Source: Collinsella aerofaciens (GTDB lineage Bacteria > Actinomycetota > Coriobacteriia > Coriobacteriales > Coriobacteriaceae). Taken from it: DNA of 64,000 nucleotides. The notes under the pieces were generated by a model. The model was not told where the DNA came from, did no database searches, and saw only the letters and a program-made list of their open reading frames with translations. Location of the stretch: positions 1-64,000 of the forward strand of contig NZ_JADNHZ010000007.1 in the NCBI RefSeq assembly GCF_015554145.1, written 5' to 3'. This document shows positions 1 through 7,451 of the stretch, piece after piece (within the stretch, counting starts at the first letter, position 1; each line of letters opens with the position of its first letter). Position numbers and translations under genes: made by a program.

Positions 1-30
1 ATCATGCTTCACTCTCAAATCAACGCGCAT

Positions 31-71
31 AAAGAAAGCCTCCCATTTCTCATGTCCAAGAAATGGGAGGC
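31..71 (-). terminator. Rho-independent terminator of the biotin-ligase-like gene
   Basis: Perfect 13-bp arms at 38-50 and 59-71 with an 8-nt loop. Read on the minus strand the hairpin is followed by a T-rich run (TTTCTTT). It lies about 60 bp after the stop of the minus-strand gene ending at 133. Confidence 0.85.
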
Positions 72-132
72 AGTTCACACAGCCGAGGAGGGTCTTGTTG
101 TCATCGCTATCTTTGAGCGCGGGCGCCTCGCG

Positions 133-834
133 TTACAGTCCGCGAATCCGTACGGCCTCGGGCGGAAACTCCTGCTCGCCGGCATCGGTCTTGATGGTCG
201 CGCGGCCCCAGATGTCCAGGCCCGCAAACACACCGACCGCAAGCGGCAAGCCGCTGGGCGACACCGCCGCGACCTGACGACCCAGCAGTGGCACCATATC
301 GAAGTACTCACCCAGCACCGGAGCCAGCGGGCCGGCAGCGCCCTGCGGCGTGTTGGCGGCAACCGCCCAGGCGTCAACGCGGGTCAGCACAGCGGCGGCC
401 AATGCCTCGATCAGCGCCTCATCTGCCATATCCACGCCAAGCTCACCCAGCGCCGCACGCTCAATATCAACCGTCACCGCGGCAAACATGCCCGCAGCAC
501 CGGCACCGCCGTTCACGGCAACACGCGCGAGCGACGTCTCAAACGCAGGCGCACCGCACACGATATCGCTCGGCCACTGGATACCAACTTTACCGGCAAG
601 GCCCAACCCCGGCGTCGAAGCCGTGCCCACGAGCGCGTCCATCATGCCCATCGCGGCCACAAACGGCAGGCCGTGGAAGGCGTGCATGTTCACATCGGGA
701 CGCACGACCAGCGAAAACGTCAGCGAAGCATCGCCCACGCTCCACGCGCACCAGCCCGCGGACACGCCCTCGCGGCCCGCGTCGCGCGCCGCGTCGAGCT
801 CGGTGCCAGCGGCAACAGCATTCATCTCGATCAT
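133..834 (-). CDS. Biotin/lipoate-protein ligase-like protein (BirA family, divergent)
   Basis: 233 residues. The middle resembles the catalytic core of biotin-[acetyl-CoA-carboxylase] ligase: LTFSLVVRP, then GLPFVAAMGMMDAL, then QWPSDIV where the family has KWPNDI. The end (GRATIKTDAGEQEFPPEAVRI) looks like the small C-terminal BirA domain. The family joins biotin to a carboxylase carrier protein through biotinyl-AMP. There is no N-terminal winged helix, so this would not be a repressor. The glycine/arginine-rich adenylate loop (GRGRxGR) is poorly kept, reduced to AGREGVSAG, so activity is uncertain. The ATG follows directly on the folPK stop codon (TAGATG), indicating translational coupling. 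A second, canonical BirA may exist elsewhere in the genome. Confidence 0.6.
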   Translation of the reverse strand: MIEMNAVAAGTELDAARDAGREGVSAGWCAWSVGDASLTFSLVVRPDVNMHAFHGLPFVAAMGMMDALVGTASTPGLGLAGKVGIQWPSDIVCGAPAFETSLARVAVNGGAGAAGMFAAVTVDIERAALGELGVDMADEALIEALAAAVLTRVDAWAVAANTPQGAAGPLAPVLGEYFDMVPLLGRQVAAVSPSGLPLAVGVFAGLDIWGRATIKTDAGEQEFPPEAVRIRGL

Positions 835-2577
835 CTACATACGCCCCAATTCGCCCACGATATGGCCCACGCGGTCCTCGGGCTCCTTGACCTCGACGCC
901 GTTGTAGCGGAAGAACCGCGCCGGGTCGTGCATCAGATCCTCGAGCGGCACCAGCACAAAGTCACGCTCGCCGATCAGCGGATGCGGCAGGCGCAGCTTT
1001 TTGCCGCCGTGGGTCTCGCCGTCCATCCACAGCAGGTCCAAGTCGATGGTGCGCGGACCGTTGGCCTTGGCCTTTTTGGAGCGGTCGCGACCCAGCTCGG
1101 CCTCGATCTTCATGAGCTCGTCGAGCAGCACCAACGGCGCCAGCTCGGTCTTAATCTCGATGACGGCGTTGGCAAACGCGTCCTGGCGTGTCTCGTAGGC
1201 CGGCTCGCTCTCGTAGATCTTGGAGGAGTTGGACACGCAGGTGAGTGGAATCTCGGCGATCATGTCGCGTGCGGCGCGGATGTTGTCGCAGCGATGCCCC
1301 AGGTTGGAGCCCACGGCCACAAACGCGCGGCGCGGCTGCGGCTTGGCAACCGCCCAGTAGCCGTTCAGGAACTGCGCAAAACCCGCGGCGTCGTGCACGC
1401 GCACGATGTTGGCACCGGCCTGGATGGCGCCCAGGCACACGCCAAACGTAGCGGCATCGCGCTCGGCGGCCTCGGTCACGCCCGAGACGGCGCCCACAAA
1501 GCGCTTGCGCGATACGGCGCACATGAGCGGATAGCCCAGTGACGCCATCTTGGCAGTCTCGCGCTGGATGACGATGTCCTCGTTGGCCGTCTTGCCAAAG
1601 CCCGGACCGGGATCGATGCAGATGCGGTCGCGCGACACGCCGGCGTGGATGAGCGCGCGGGCCTGGTCGGACAGAAAGCCCATGACGCGGCGCATGATGG
1701 GCGCCGAATCGGGCAGGGTGAAGCGGCGGAGCTGCGAGGTGGGCACGTAGGCTTCCTCGCGGCGGGCGCTGCGGCGCATCATGGCGGCCAGGTGGTCATT
1801 GGGCTCCGATGCGGCCTCGGTGGCTGCGGGCGCGGCCTCGGGCGCGGGCGCGACGGTCTCGGCGGCAGTAGCCTGCTCGGCGGCGGGCGCCTCCTGCTCG
1901 CTTGCGGGCTCAGACGTGGGCTCCGGTTCACCAAACGGCAACGAGGGCTGCACCACGCCACCCGGAAGCTTGGCCTCCGGCTTAGACTCGCCCAGCAACT
2001 TGCCGCGACGGCGGCGAGCCGGCTTCTCGGCCTCACGCGCGGCCTCGGCAGCCGCCTCGCGCGCCTTCTCGGCAACAAACGCCGCTGCCGAGGTATCGAG
2101 CTGCACCGTTGCGTGCGTGCGCGCGGGCGCGGCGACCTCGCCGGCATGCATCACGATGACGCCGCAGGTGCTCGTCTTAACAAACTCGACCATCTTGGGG
2201 TCGGTGAAGCCGGTCACGTCGTTGACGATCGAGGCGCCGCAGCGCACGGCCGCCTTGGCAACCGCCACGTGACGCGTGTCGATCGAGACGATGGCGCCCT
2301 CCTTGGCCAGCGCGCGCACCACGGGCAGCACGCGGCGAGCCTCCTCGTCGGGATTGACCGGGGTAAAACCAGGGCGCGTGGACTCGCCGCCTACGTCGAT
2401 GATGTCGGCGCCGGCGTCGAGCATCGTCAGGCCATACTCGATCGCGGCATCCGGGTCGAAGTGCTCCCCGCCATCGCTAAACGAATCGGGCGTCACGTTG
2501 AGGACGCCCATGATGCGCGGACGGTCAAAGCTGAGCTCGTACTTTCCGCACCGCCATGTCTTGCTGTCGTTCGCCAT
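835..2577 (-). CDS. folP-folK: Dihydropteroate synthase / HPPK fusion with a large internal insertion
   Basis: 580 residues and two enzymes of folate synthesis. Residues 10-410 are dihydropteroate synthase: NVTPDSFSDGG (27-37), GADIIDVGGESTRPG (56-70), SIDT (98-101), DPGPGFGKT (322-330) and SRKRF (356-360). Residues 417-580 are 6-hydroxymethyl-dihydropterin pyrophosphokinase, with VGSNLGHR and the signature GPRTIDLDLLW (507-517). The DHPS barrel is split by about 130 extra residues (roughly 147-285) rich in Ala, Glu and Pro, after VIVMHAG. Start: AGGAGG lies 6 nt before the second ATG (2577), whereas the first in-frame ATG at 2583 abuts the SD, so 2577 is preferred. It is followed without a gap by the biotin-ligase-like gene. 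The domain order DHPS-HPPK lacks folB, which must lie elsewhere. Confidence 0.93.
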   Translation of the reverse strand: MANDSKTWRCGKYELSFDRPRIMGVLNVTPDSFSDGGEHFDPDAAIEYGLTMLDAGADIIDVGGESTRPGFTPVNPDEEARRVLPVVRALAKEGAIVSIDTRHVAVAKAAVRCGASIVNDVTGFTDPKMVEFVKTSTCGVIVMHAGEVAAPARTHATVQLDTSAAAFVAEKAREAAAEAAREAEKPARRRRGKLLGESKPEAKLPGGVVQPSLPFGEPEPTSEPASEQEAPAAEQATAAETVAPAPEAAPAATEAASEPNDHLAAMMRRSARREEAYVPTSQLRRFTLPDSAPIMRRVMGFLSDQARALIHAGVSRDRICIDPGPGFGKTANEDIVIQRETAKMASLGYPLMCAVSRKRFVGAVSGVTEAAERDAATFGVCLGAIQAGANIVRVHDAAGFAQFLNGYWAVAKPQPRRAFVAVGSNLGHRCDNIRAARDMIAEIPLTCVSNSSKIYESEPAYETRQDAFANAVIEIKTELAPLVLLDELMKIEAELGRDRSKKAKANGPRTIDLDLLWMDGETHGGKKLRLPHPLIGERDFVLVPLEDLMHDPARFFRYNGVEVKEPEDRVGHIVGELGRM

Positions 2578-2672
2578 GAACATCCTCCTAAAATGCCCAC
2601 GCCGCCGAGCTTGGGGAGCTGGCGGCGGGGTCGCTTTGCACTCAGTCTTTCTATTGTATCCGCGCGCGCGGG

Positions 2673-3425
2673 CTAGAACGCAAACGCGGCCGCGATGTCG
2701 CAAGAAATCAGCAGGTCGGCATTTGCATCCTGATCGGTGGGGGCAAGGTTGCATATGGCCAGTGTATCGCCGGTAAAGTAGCGTGTAAGGCCCGCCGCCG
2801 GATACACCACGAGCGAGGTCCCGCCTACAATGAGGGCATCGGCCGCGGCGATGGCGACAACGGCACCGGTCAACACATGCTCGTCGAGCGGCTCTTCGTA
2901 GAGCACCACATCGGGCTTGATGCGACCACCGCACGCGGGGCACACGGGCACGCCCGCGGCGTCCTCGTGCTCGCGCGAGCAAATCCACTCGGCGCTATAG
3001 ACCGCTCCGCATGACTGGCAAATGTTGCGATGGACCGATCCGTGCAACTCAAACACGCGCTGCGAGCCCGCCATCTGATGCAAGCCGTCGATGTTTTGCG
3101 TCACCACGGCGTCAAGCTTGCCGGCTCGCTCCAGTTCGGTCAGCTTGGTGTGGCAGCGGTTGGGCTTAGCGTTAAGCGCGATCATCTTGGTTCGGTAAAA
3201 GTCGAAGAACTCCGCCGGATGTGTCTCGTAAAAGCTGTGCGACAGCATGGTCTCGGGCGGATAGGCAAACTGCTGGTGATACAGGCCGTCCACGCTGCGA
3301 AAATCGGGAATGCCGCTTGCCGTGGAAACACCAGCGCCGCCAAAGAACACCACGCGCTCGTGGGTATTGAACAGCTCCGCCAGCGCGGCGGAGGCCTGCC
3401 TGGGGTCCGATATTGCCTGCGTCAT
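2673..3425 (-). CDS. cobB: NAD-dependent protein deacylase (sirtuin)
   Basis: 250 residues, normal length for a bacterial Sir2. NAD-binding GAGVSTASGIPDFRS is at 30-44, TQNIDGLH at 109-116, the catalytic His at 128 (LHGS), and a zinc site is formed by Cys136/Cys139 and Cys162/Cys165. The family removes acetyl or related acyl groups from lysines using NAD+, releasing nicotinamide and O-acyl-ADP-ribose. The start has GGAGGACTCATATG. It lies 95 bp upstream of folPK on the same strand, so co-transcription is possible; no functional link is evident. Substrate preference cannot be read from the sequence. Confidence 0.93.
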   Translation of the reverse strand: MTQAISDPRQASAALAELFNTHERVVFFGGAGVSTASGIPDFRSVDGLYHQQFAYPPETMLSHSFYETHPAEFFDFYRTKMIALNAKPNRCHTKLTELERAGKLDAVVTQNIDGLHQMAGSQRVFELHGSVHRNICQSCGAVYSAEWICSREHEDAAGVPVCPACGGRIKPDVVLYEEPLDEHVLTGAVVAIAAADALIVGGTSLVVYPAAGLTRYFTGDTLAICNLAPTDQDANADLLISCDIAAAFAF

Positions 3426-3560
3426 ATGAGTCCTCCGTCCTTGTTAGTCGGGCAGCGTTGGGCGACGTCCCAGCATGCGGCCTTTAAGTCAGCATGCGCG
3501 GAGCCCGCCCCGCCCCTGTTGCGCTAATCTTAAGCCTGCCAACCCCGTCGAAAGGACACC

Positions 3561-4379
3561 ATGCCTCAGACTTACACTTTCGCCTCGTGGAACGTCAACG
3601 GCCTGCGCGCCGTGCTAAAAAAGGACCCGAGCTTTATCCAGATCGCGCAAGAACTCGACGTCGATATCCTGGCGCTGCAAGAGACCAAGCTGCAAGAAGG
3701 CCAGGTCGATATTGACCTGCCCGGCTATCACCAAACCTGGAGCTACGCCGAGCGTAAAGGCTATTCGGGCACTGCGGTCTTTAGCCGCCAGGAACCGCTG
3801 CGCGTGCTGCGCGCCGACGCGCTGCTACCCTACGCCGGCGAGGGCGAGGCGGCCGCACTCGTCGCCCAAGCCGTAACCGAGGGCCGCGTCTGCGCGCTCG
3901 AGTTCGACAAGTTTTGGTTTGTCGACGTCTATACGCCCAACGCCCAAAATGAACTCGCCCGCATCGACGTGCGCATGGCCTGGGACGATGCTTACCGCGG
4001 CTTTTTGAACGCACTCGAGCGCGAGACCGGCAAACCCGTCGTGACCTGCGGCGACTTTAACGTGGCGCACGAGGAGATCGACCTTAAGAACCCCAAGTCC
4101 AACCGCGGCAACGCGGGCTTTTCGGACGAAGAACGCGGCAAGTTCACCGAGCTACTCAACGCCGGCTTTACCGATACCTGGCGCACGGCAAACCCCGACG
4201 TCGAGGGCGTCTACAGCTGGTGGAGCTATCGCTTTAATGCCCGCAAGAACAACGCAGGCTGGCGCATCGACTACTTCCTGGTAAGCGACGCAATCGCCGA
4301 CAACGTACGCGACACCGGCATCCGCGGCGACATCTTTGGCAGCGACCACTGCCCCGTCACCCTCACGCTAGAGCTCTAG
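3561..4379 (+). CDS. xth: Exodeoxyribonuclease III (AP endonuclease)
   Basis: 272 residues of the exonuclease/endonuclease/phosphatase fold. Asn11 lies in SWNVNGLRA and the metal-binding Glu41 in LALQETK. GDFNVAH carries the Asp/Asn pair, GWRIDYFLVS follows, and the C-terminal GSDHCPV carries the catalytic Asp-His. The enzyme cuts DNA 5' to abasic sites and trims 3' ends in base excision repair. The ATG is preceded by GAAAGGACACC. Transcribed alone and divergently from the sirtuin (135-bp spacer), it is followed by the tandem palindromic elements at 4381-4870 rather than by a simple terminator. Confidence 0.95.
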   Translation: MPQTYTFASWNVNGLRAVLKKDPSFIQIAQELDVDILALQETKLQEGQVDIDLPGYHQTWSYAERKGYSGTAVFSRQEPLRVLRADALLPYAGEGEAAALVAQAVTEGRVCALEFDKFWFVDVYTPNAQNELARIDVRMAWDDAYRGFLNALERETGKPVVTCGDFNVAHEEIDLKNPKSNRGNAGFSDEERGKFTELLNAGFTDTWRTANPDVEGVYSWWSYRFNARKNNAGWRIDYFLVSDAIADNVRDTGIRGDIFGSDHCPVTLTLEL

Positions 4380-4380
4380 C

Positions 4381-4620
4381 CCCAACTGATCCCCTGGGGA
4401 CGGAGGAAAACGGATCATTTTGGGCCTCGTGAGGGTATCCGCATGACCCATCCGCCACGAAACACGCCCATCTACTACGTTTAAGCCACCACCCTCAACC
4501 ACAGCGAACAACGCAAAAAGAAAACCGCAGGTAGAAAGCCTGCGGTTTTTCATAAAACGCGGTCATGGTCGGGGGTATCAAGCTAAACGTAGTAGATGGG
4601 CCAGTTTCGTGGCAAGCGCC
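4381..4620. repeat. Palindromic element, unit 1 of a tandem pair
   Basis: Begins with a GGGGACGG-type hairpin (TGATCC...GGATCA, 4387-4417). A long inverted repeat follows: outer arms 4454-4463/4604-4613 and a perfect 17-bp inner pair 4467-4483/4584-4600. A small hairpin with arms AAAACCGCAGG (4521-4531/4539-4549) and a following T run sits in the middle and could terminate xth transcripts. Unit 2 starts 240 bp further on with the same header and the same internal AAAACCGCAGGT but different arms. No convincing ORF. Confidence 0.85.
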
Positions 4621-4870
4621 GTCAACTGATTCCCTGGGGACATCTGGGGACGGAAGAAAATGGATCAATTTGGCTCTCTGAGGGCCACGATGCCCGTCAT
4701 ATCAGCCGGCCATTCCAAAACTATGCCGGTTTACGGGGCTGAATCGCGAACCCCCAACCATACGCAATTCCGAGATAATAAAACCGCAGGTGAACGGCTT
4801 GCTCTATTTCAAAAAAGCCGGCATGGTCTGCCTGCGCCAATCTAGCCCCGTAAACCGGCATAGTTTTAAA
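4621..4870. repeat. Palindromic element, unit 2 of a tandem pair
   Basis: The header hairpin at 4627-4667 (TGATTCC...GGATCA) repeats that of unit 1, with an extra CATCTGGGGA. It is followed by perfect 24-bp inverted arms, 4717-4740 and 4844-4867, unrelated to the arms of unit 1. The interior shares AAAACCGCAGGT with unit 1 and can fold through CGCAGG/CCTGCG. Together the two units fill the 535-bp gap between xth and the next gene. Confidence 0.85.
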
Positions 4871-4914
4871 ATGGCACCGAAGCAGTATTGATTCCCGCCC
4901 CGACGCAACCAGCC

Positions 4915-5613
4915 CTACAGCCCGTATTTCACGACGACACGGTTAATGCGACGGCACCAAGGCTTGTACAAGGCGGCCAAAAACACGCAGGTCGCAAGGC
5001 CGTGCGTAATATCGAACGGCACCGCCGTGGCAAGACGCGCCACGGCACCCGCCCAAGTAAGCGGCTGTACAAAACCAATGATGTCATACGCGTTGATCAC
5101 GACGCCATAGAGCAGGCCCGACGCAAAGCCGTACGCCAGCAGTGCTGGCATGCGCACGGTGCCGTCGGCGCGGTCGAACGCACCCGCATGCGCCAGCGCG
5201 CCGCCGACATAGCCAACCAGGCCCCAGGCATACATCTGCCACGGCGTCCACATGCCCTGTCCAAAAAAGAAATTGCTGGTCAGCGCCGCCAGCGCGCCAA
5301 CCATAAAACCATTGCGGCGACCAAGCGTCGCCCCCGCGATAATGGCGATGGCACTCACCGGTTTAAAGTCGGGAATGGGACCGAACAAGATGCGCCCTGC
5401 CGCGGCCAACGCCGCCAACACCAGCGTGGGCATAATCTGGCGCAGGCCCGGGCGCGACGCCTCGTAACCCGCAAAGAACAGCGCAAGCACCAGTGCCACC
5501 ACGACAAGCATGGCAAGCGCCGCCTGCTCAATGCCCGCCAGCAACGTTGCAGCCATCACCGCAGGAACTGCCAGCAGCAGCGGGATCTCCATATGTTGCA
5601 ACGCACGCGACAA
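4915..5613 (-). CDS. ECF transporter S component (substrate-binding membrane subunit)
   Basis: 232 residues, hydrophobic, with about six membrane segments. The central stretch FGPIPDFKPVSAIAIIAGATLG, then NFFFGQGMWTPWQMYAWG, is typical of energy-coupling-factor S subunits of the type often assigned to cobalamin or related vitamins. S subunits bind a vitamin and dock onto a shared EcfT/ATPase module, and such a module is encoded at 11322-13852. The start is TTG at 5613, six bases after GGAGG. Two other lines support function as a solitary S gene: no ATPase is adjacent, and the S subunits of group II ECF transporters are usually scattered. The vitamin is not identifiable. Confidence 0.8.
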   Translation of the reverse strand: MSRALQHMEIPLLLAVPAVMAATLLAGIEQAALAMLVVVALVLALFFAGYEASRPGLRQIMPTLVLAALAAAGRILFGPIPDFKPVSAIAIIAGATLGRRNGFMVGALAALTSNFFFGQGMWTPWQMYAWGLVGYVGGALAHAGAFDRADGTVRMPALLAYGFASGLLYGVVINAYDIIGFVQPLTWAGAVARLATAVPFDITHGLATCVFLAALYKPWCRRINRVVVKYGL

Positions 5614-5656
5614 CGGCAGCCTCCATCAGACAAATGCCCGTACATGGTAGCACGCG

Positions 5657-5690
5657 CAAAAAAAGAAGCCGACCAGTCCCCCGGTCGGCC
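5657..5690 (-). terminator. Rho-independent terminator
   Basis: Stem GCCGACC/GGTCGGC (5668-5674/5683-5689) followed on the minus strand by TTCTTTTTTT. It ends the membrane-protein gene at 5739-6200 and separates it from the S-component gene. Confidence 0.85.
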
Positions 5691-5738
5691 CCGACAGCCA
5701 TTCGTCTGTTATACCCGCTGCACAAGCGGCACCAAGCT

Positions 5739-6200
5739 CTATTCGCCCGTCACCTTAGCGGCAAGCGCCGCGGCAAAGGGGTCAAACAGCAAGCCGCCCA
5801 CAACAACAAACGCCCAGCCACCCGTCACAAGACGTGCCCAGCGCGAAAAATAAGGCATGCCATTGACCACGCCAAAGCCCGTCTGAAAAGCAATCTCAAA
5901 CAGTCCGATAAGGCAAAAGAGCAGCGTAGCGCCCACAACGGTTCCGCAGACACGCGCGCCGGGAGTACCTGGCTCAAAGCCAAAAAACTCGACGCACATG
6001 CCGACGGTTTTACCAAAGAGCGGCATAAAGCTCACAATTTGCGCAATGGCAATGGCTAGGGCAAGCTGTCCCCAAAAGCCCGTGACGCCTTGAAAATCGA
6101 GTGCGGCTTTTCCCTCGATAATCGGCAAAAACGAACACATGAGCAGGGGGTTGACGATGCCATTGAGGATCGTCACGACGGTGCTCTTTTTCAACGTCAA
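5739..6200 (-). CDS. Small integral membrane protein of unknown function
   Basis: About 153 residues with four predicted membrane segments (for example ILNGIVNPLLMCSFLPII, LALAIAIAQIVSFMPLF, VCGTVVGATLLFCLIGLF, TGGWAFVVVGGLLF). I recognise no family with confidence. The start is taken as TTG at 6200, nine bases after AGGAG; the upstream in-frame TTG at 6209 touches the SD and is less likely. It has its own terminator at 5657-5690. The gene lies between an ECF S component and an MFS gene, all on the minus strand, but spacing gives no evidence for a shared operon with either. Confidence 0.6.
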   Translation of the reverse strand: MTLKKSTVVTILNGIVNPLLMCSFLPIIEGKAALDFQGVTGFWGQLALAIAIAQIVSFMPLFGKTVGMCVEFFGFEPGTPGARVCGTVVGATLLFCLIGLFEIAFQTGFGVVNGMPYFSRWARLVTGGWAFVVVGGLLFDPFAAALAAKVTGE

Positions 6201-6255
6201 GTAAATCAACTCCTAGTATTGTGCCAACCGGCATCGAACAAACGGGGGCGTGGCA

Positions 6256-7446
6256 CTACGTAAGCGAATCGGGCGAGGGCAGAAGCGGAGACGCCAGCGC
6301 CGTGGCGCCAAACAGAACGGCGCATCCCAAAAGGAGCGTTTCGTAGCTCTCGCCAATGCAGCAAGAAAGCACCACGGGAATCAAAAACGTCAATCCCAGC
6401 GAGACGGTACTCACCACACCGCCGGCGCTTCCCGCAAGGCCATCGCGCACGCCGGGAAGCATGTACGGCAGCGACTGGACGACGGGCCCGGCAACGGCGC
6501 TCGCGATGCCGATCGCAAACATCAGCCCTATCGAAGACGTGGAAATAAAGGCTTCCCCAGCCCACATGAGCACGCCTCCGGCGACCGCCGACAAAGCCAT
6601 AAATGCACGGTAGTCCTTAAACTGCGCGCGCATATAGGGGCCGACCACGCTCCCGACAATCGATCCGAGGGTTACAAACGAAGCCAGGACTCCAGCGGTT
6701 TGCGGCTCGATCGAAACCTCGAGCGCCGATACCAAATAACCGGAGTACGCCGTAGCCGACGCGAGGGCGACTCCAAGTAGCACCGCCACAAGCCAAATCA
6801 TCGGCATCTTGGCCACCGTTCCAAAAGCGCCCGCCATCGGCACGGAGTCACCGGCGCCGCCATCGCTTGCTGCACGCACGGCGTCCGCCGACGGCGCGAC
6901 AAGCAGCCACAGCAGCCCAAATACCGCAAACAAGACAGCGGCGAGCACGTATGCCTGCCCAGCCGCCGCAAAGAGAGGAGACGTCGCAAGCGAGCAGGCA
7001 ATGCCGGCGGAGCCCGCCGCATAAAACCACCCCATGGCGCGATCGGTGTCATCGCCAAAAGCAGGTCCCAACACCTTCAACGCAATGGCGTTGATGACGC
7101 AGGGCGCCGCGCCCAGCAGCATGCTCGCTGCAAACAGCGTCGCAAACGAGGAACACGCGACGCGCGCGGCCGCCGCGGCCGCAGAAACCGCCGATGCGAA
7201 AAACACGAGCGCCTTCACGCCGCGACGATCGGCACAAACGCCTGCCGGCATACCAAACACCACGGCAGGAATAAACGGGGCAAACAGGACAGCCGAAAAC
7301 TCGGCAGACGACAACCGCAGGCTCGACACAACCATGTGCGCCAACCCCGACACCTGGTACTGCGCGTAGTTGGCGGCAAACACGACGCCGCACACCACAA
7401 ACAGCAACGCGTACTTCTCGACCGTCCCTTTGCTCACATCAATCAC
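6256..7446 (-). CDS. MFS transporter (paralogue of the 9101-10312 transporter)
   Basis: 396 residues and about 12 membrane segments. A loop PAGVCADRRGVKAL fits the MFS cytoplasmic loop motif between helices 2 and 3. The N-terminus ANYAQYQVSGLAHMV matches the other MFS protein of this cluster (ANYMQYQVSALAVEV), so the two are paralogues flanking the amidohydrolase. The start is GTG at 7446, or GTG at 7437 which has better SD spacing. It lies 5 bp after the amidohydrolase stop, so the two are certainly co-transcribed. Likely role: uptake or export of the amidohydrolase substrate or product; the compound is unknown. Confidence 0.85.
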   Translation of the reverse strand: MIDVSKGTVEKYALLFVVCGVVFAANYAQYQVSGLAHMVVSSLRLSSAEFSAVLFAPFIPAVVFGMPAGVCADRRGVKALVFFASAVSAAAAAARVACSSFATLFAASMLLGAAPCVINAIALKVLGPAFGDDTDRAMGWFYAAGSAGIACSLATSPLFAAAGQAYVLAAVLFAVFGLLWLLVAPSADAVRAASDGGAGDSVPMAGAFGTVAKMPMIWLVAVLLGVALASATAYSGYLVSALEVSIEPQTAGVLASFVTLGSIVGSVVGPYMRAQFKDYRAFMALSAVAGGVLMWAGEAFISTSSIGLMFAIGIASAVAGPVVQSLPYMLPGVRDGLAGSAGGVVSTVSLGLTFLIPVVLSCCIGESYETLLLGCAVLFGATALASPLLPSPDSLT

Positions 7447-7451
7447 CCTAA

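Noticed and set aside
4-1542. 512-codon plus-strand open frame across the birA-like and folPK region
   Set aside because: Arg/His-rich shadow of the minus-strand genes in GC-rich DNA; no SD and no family features.
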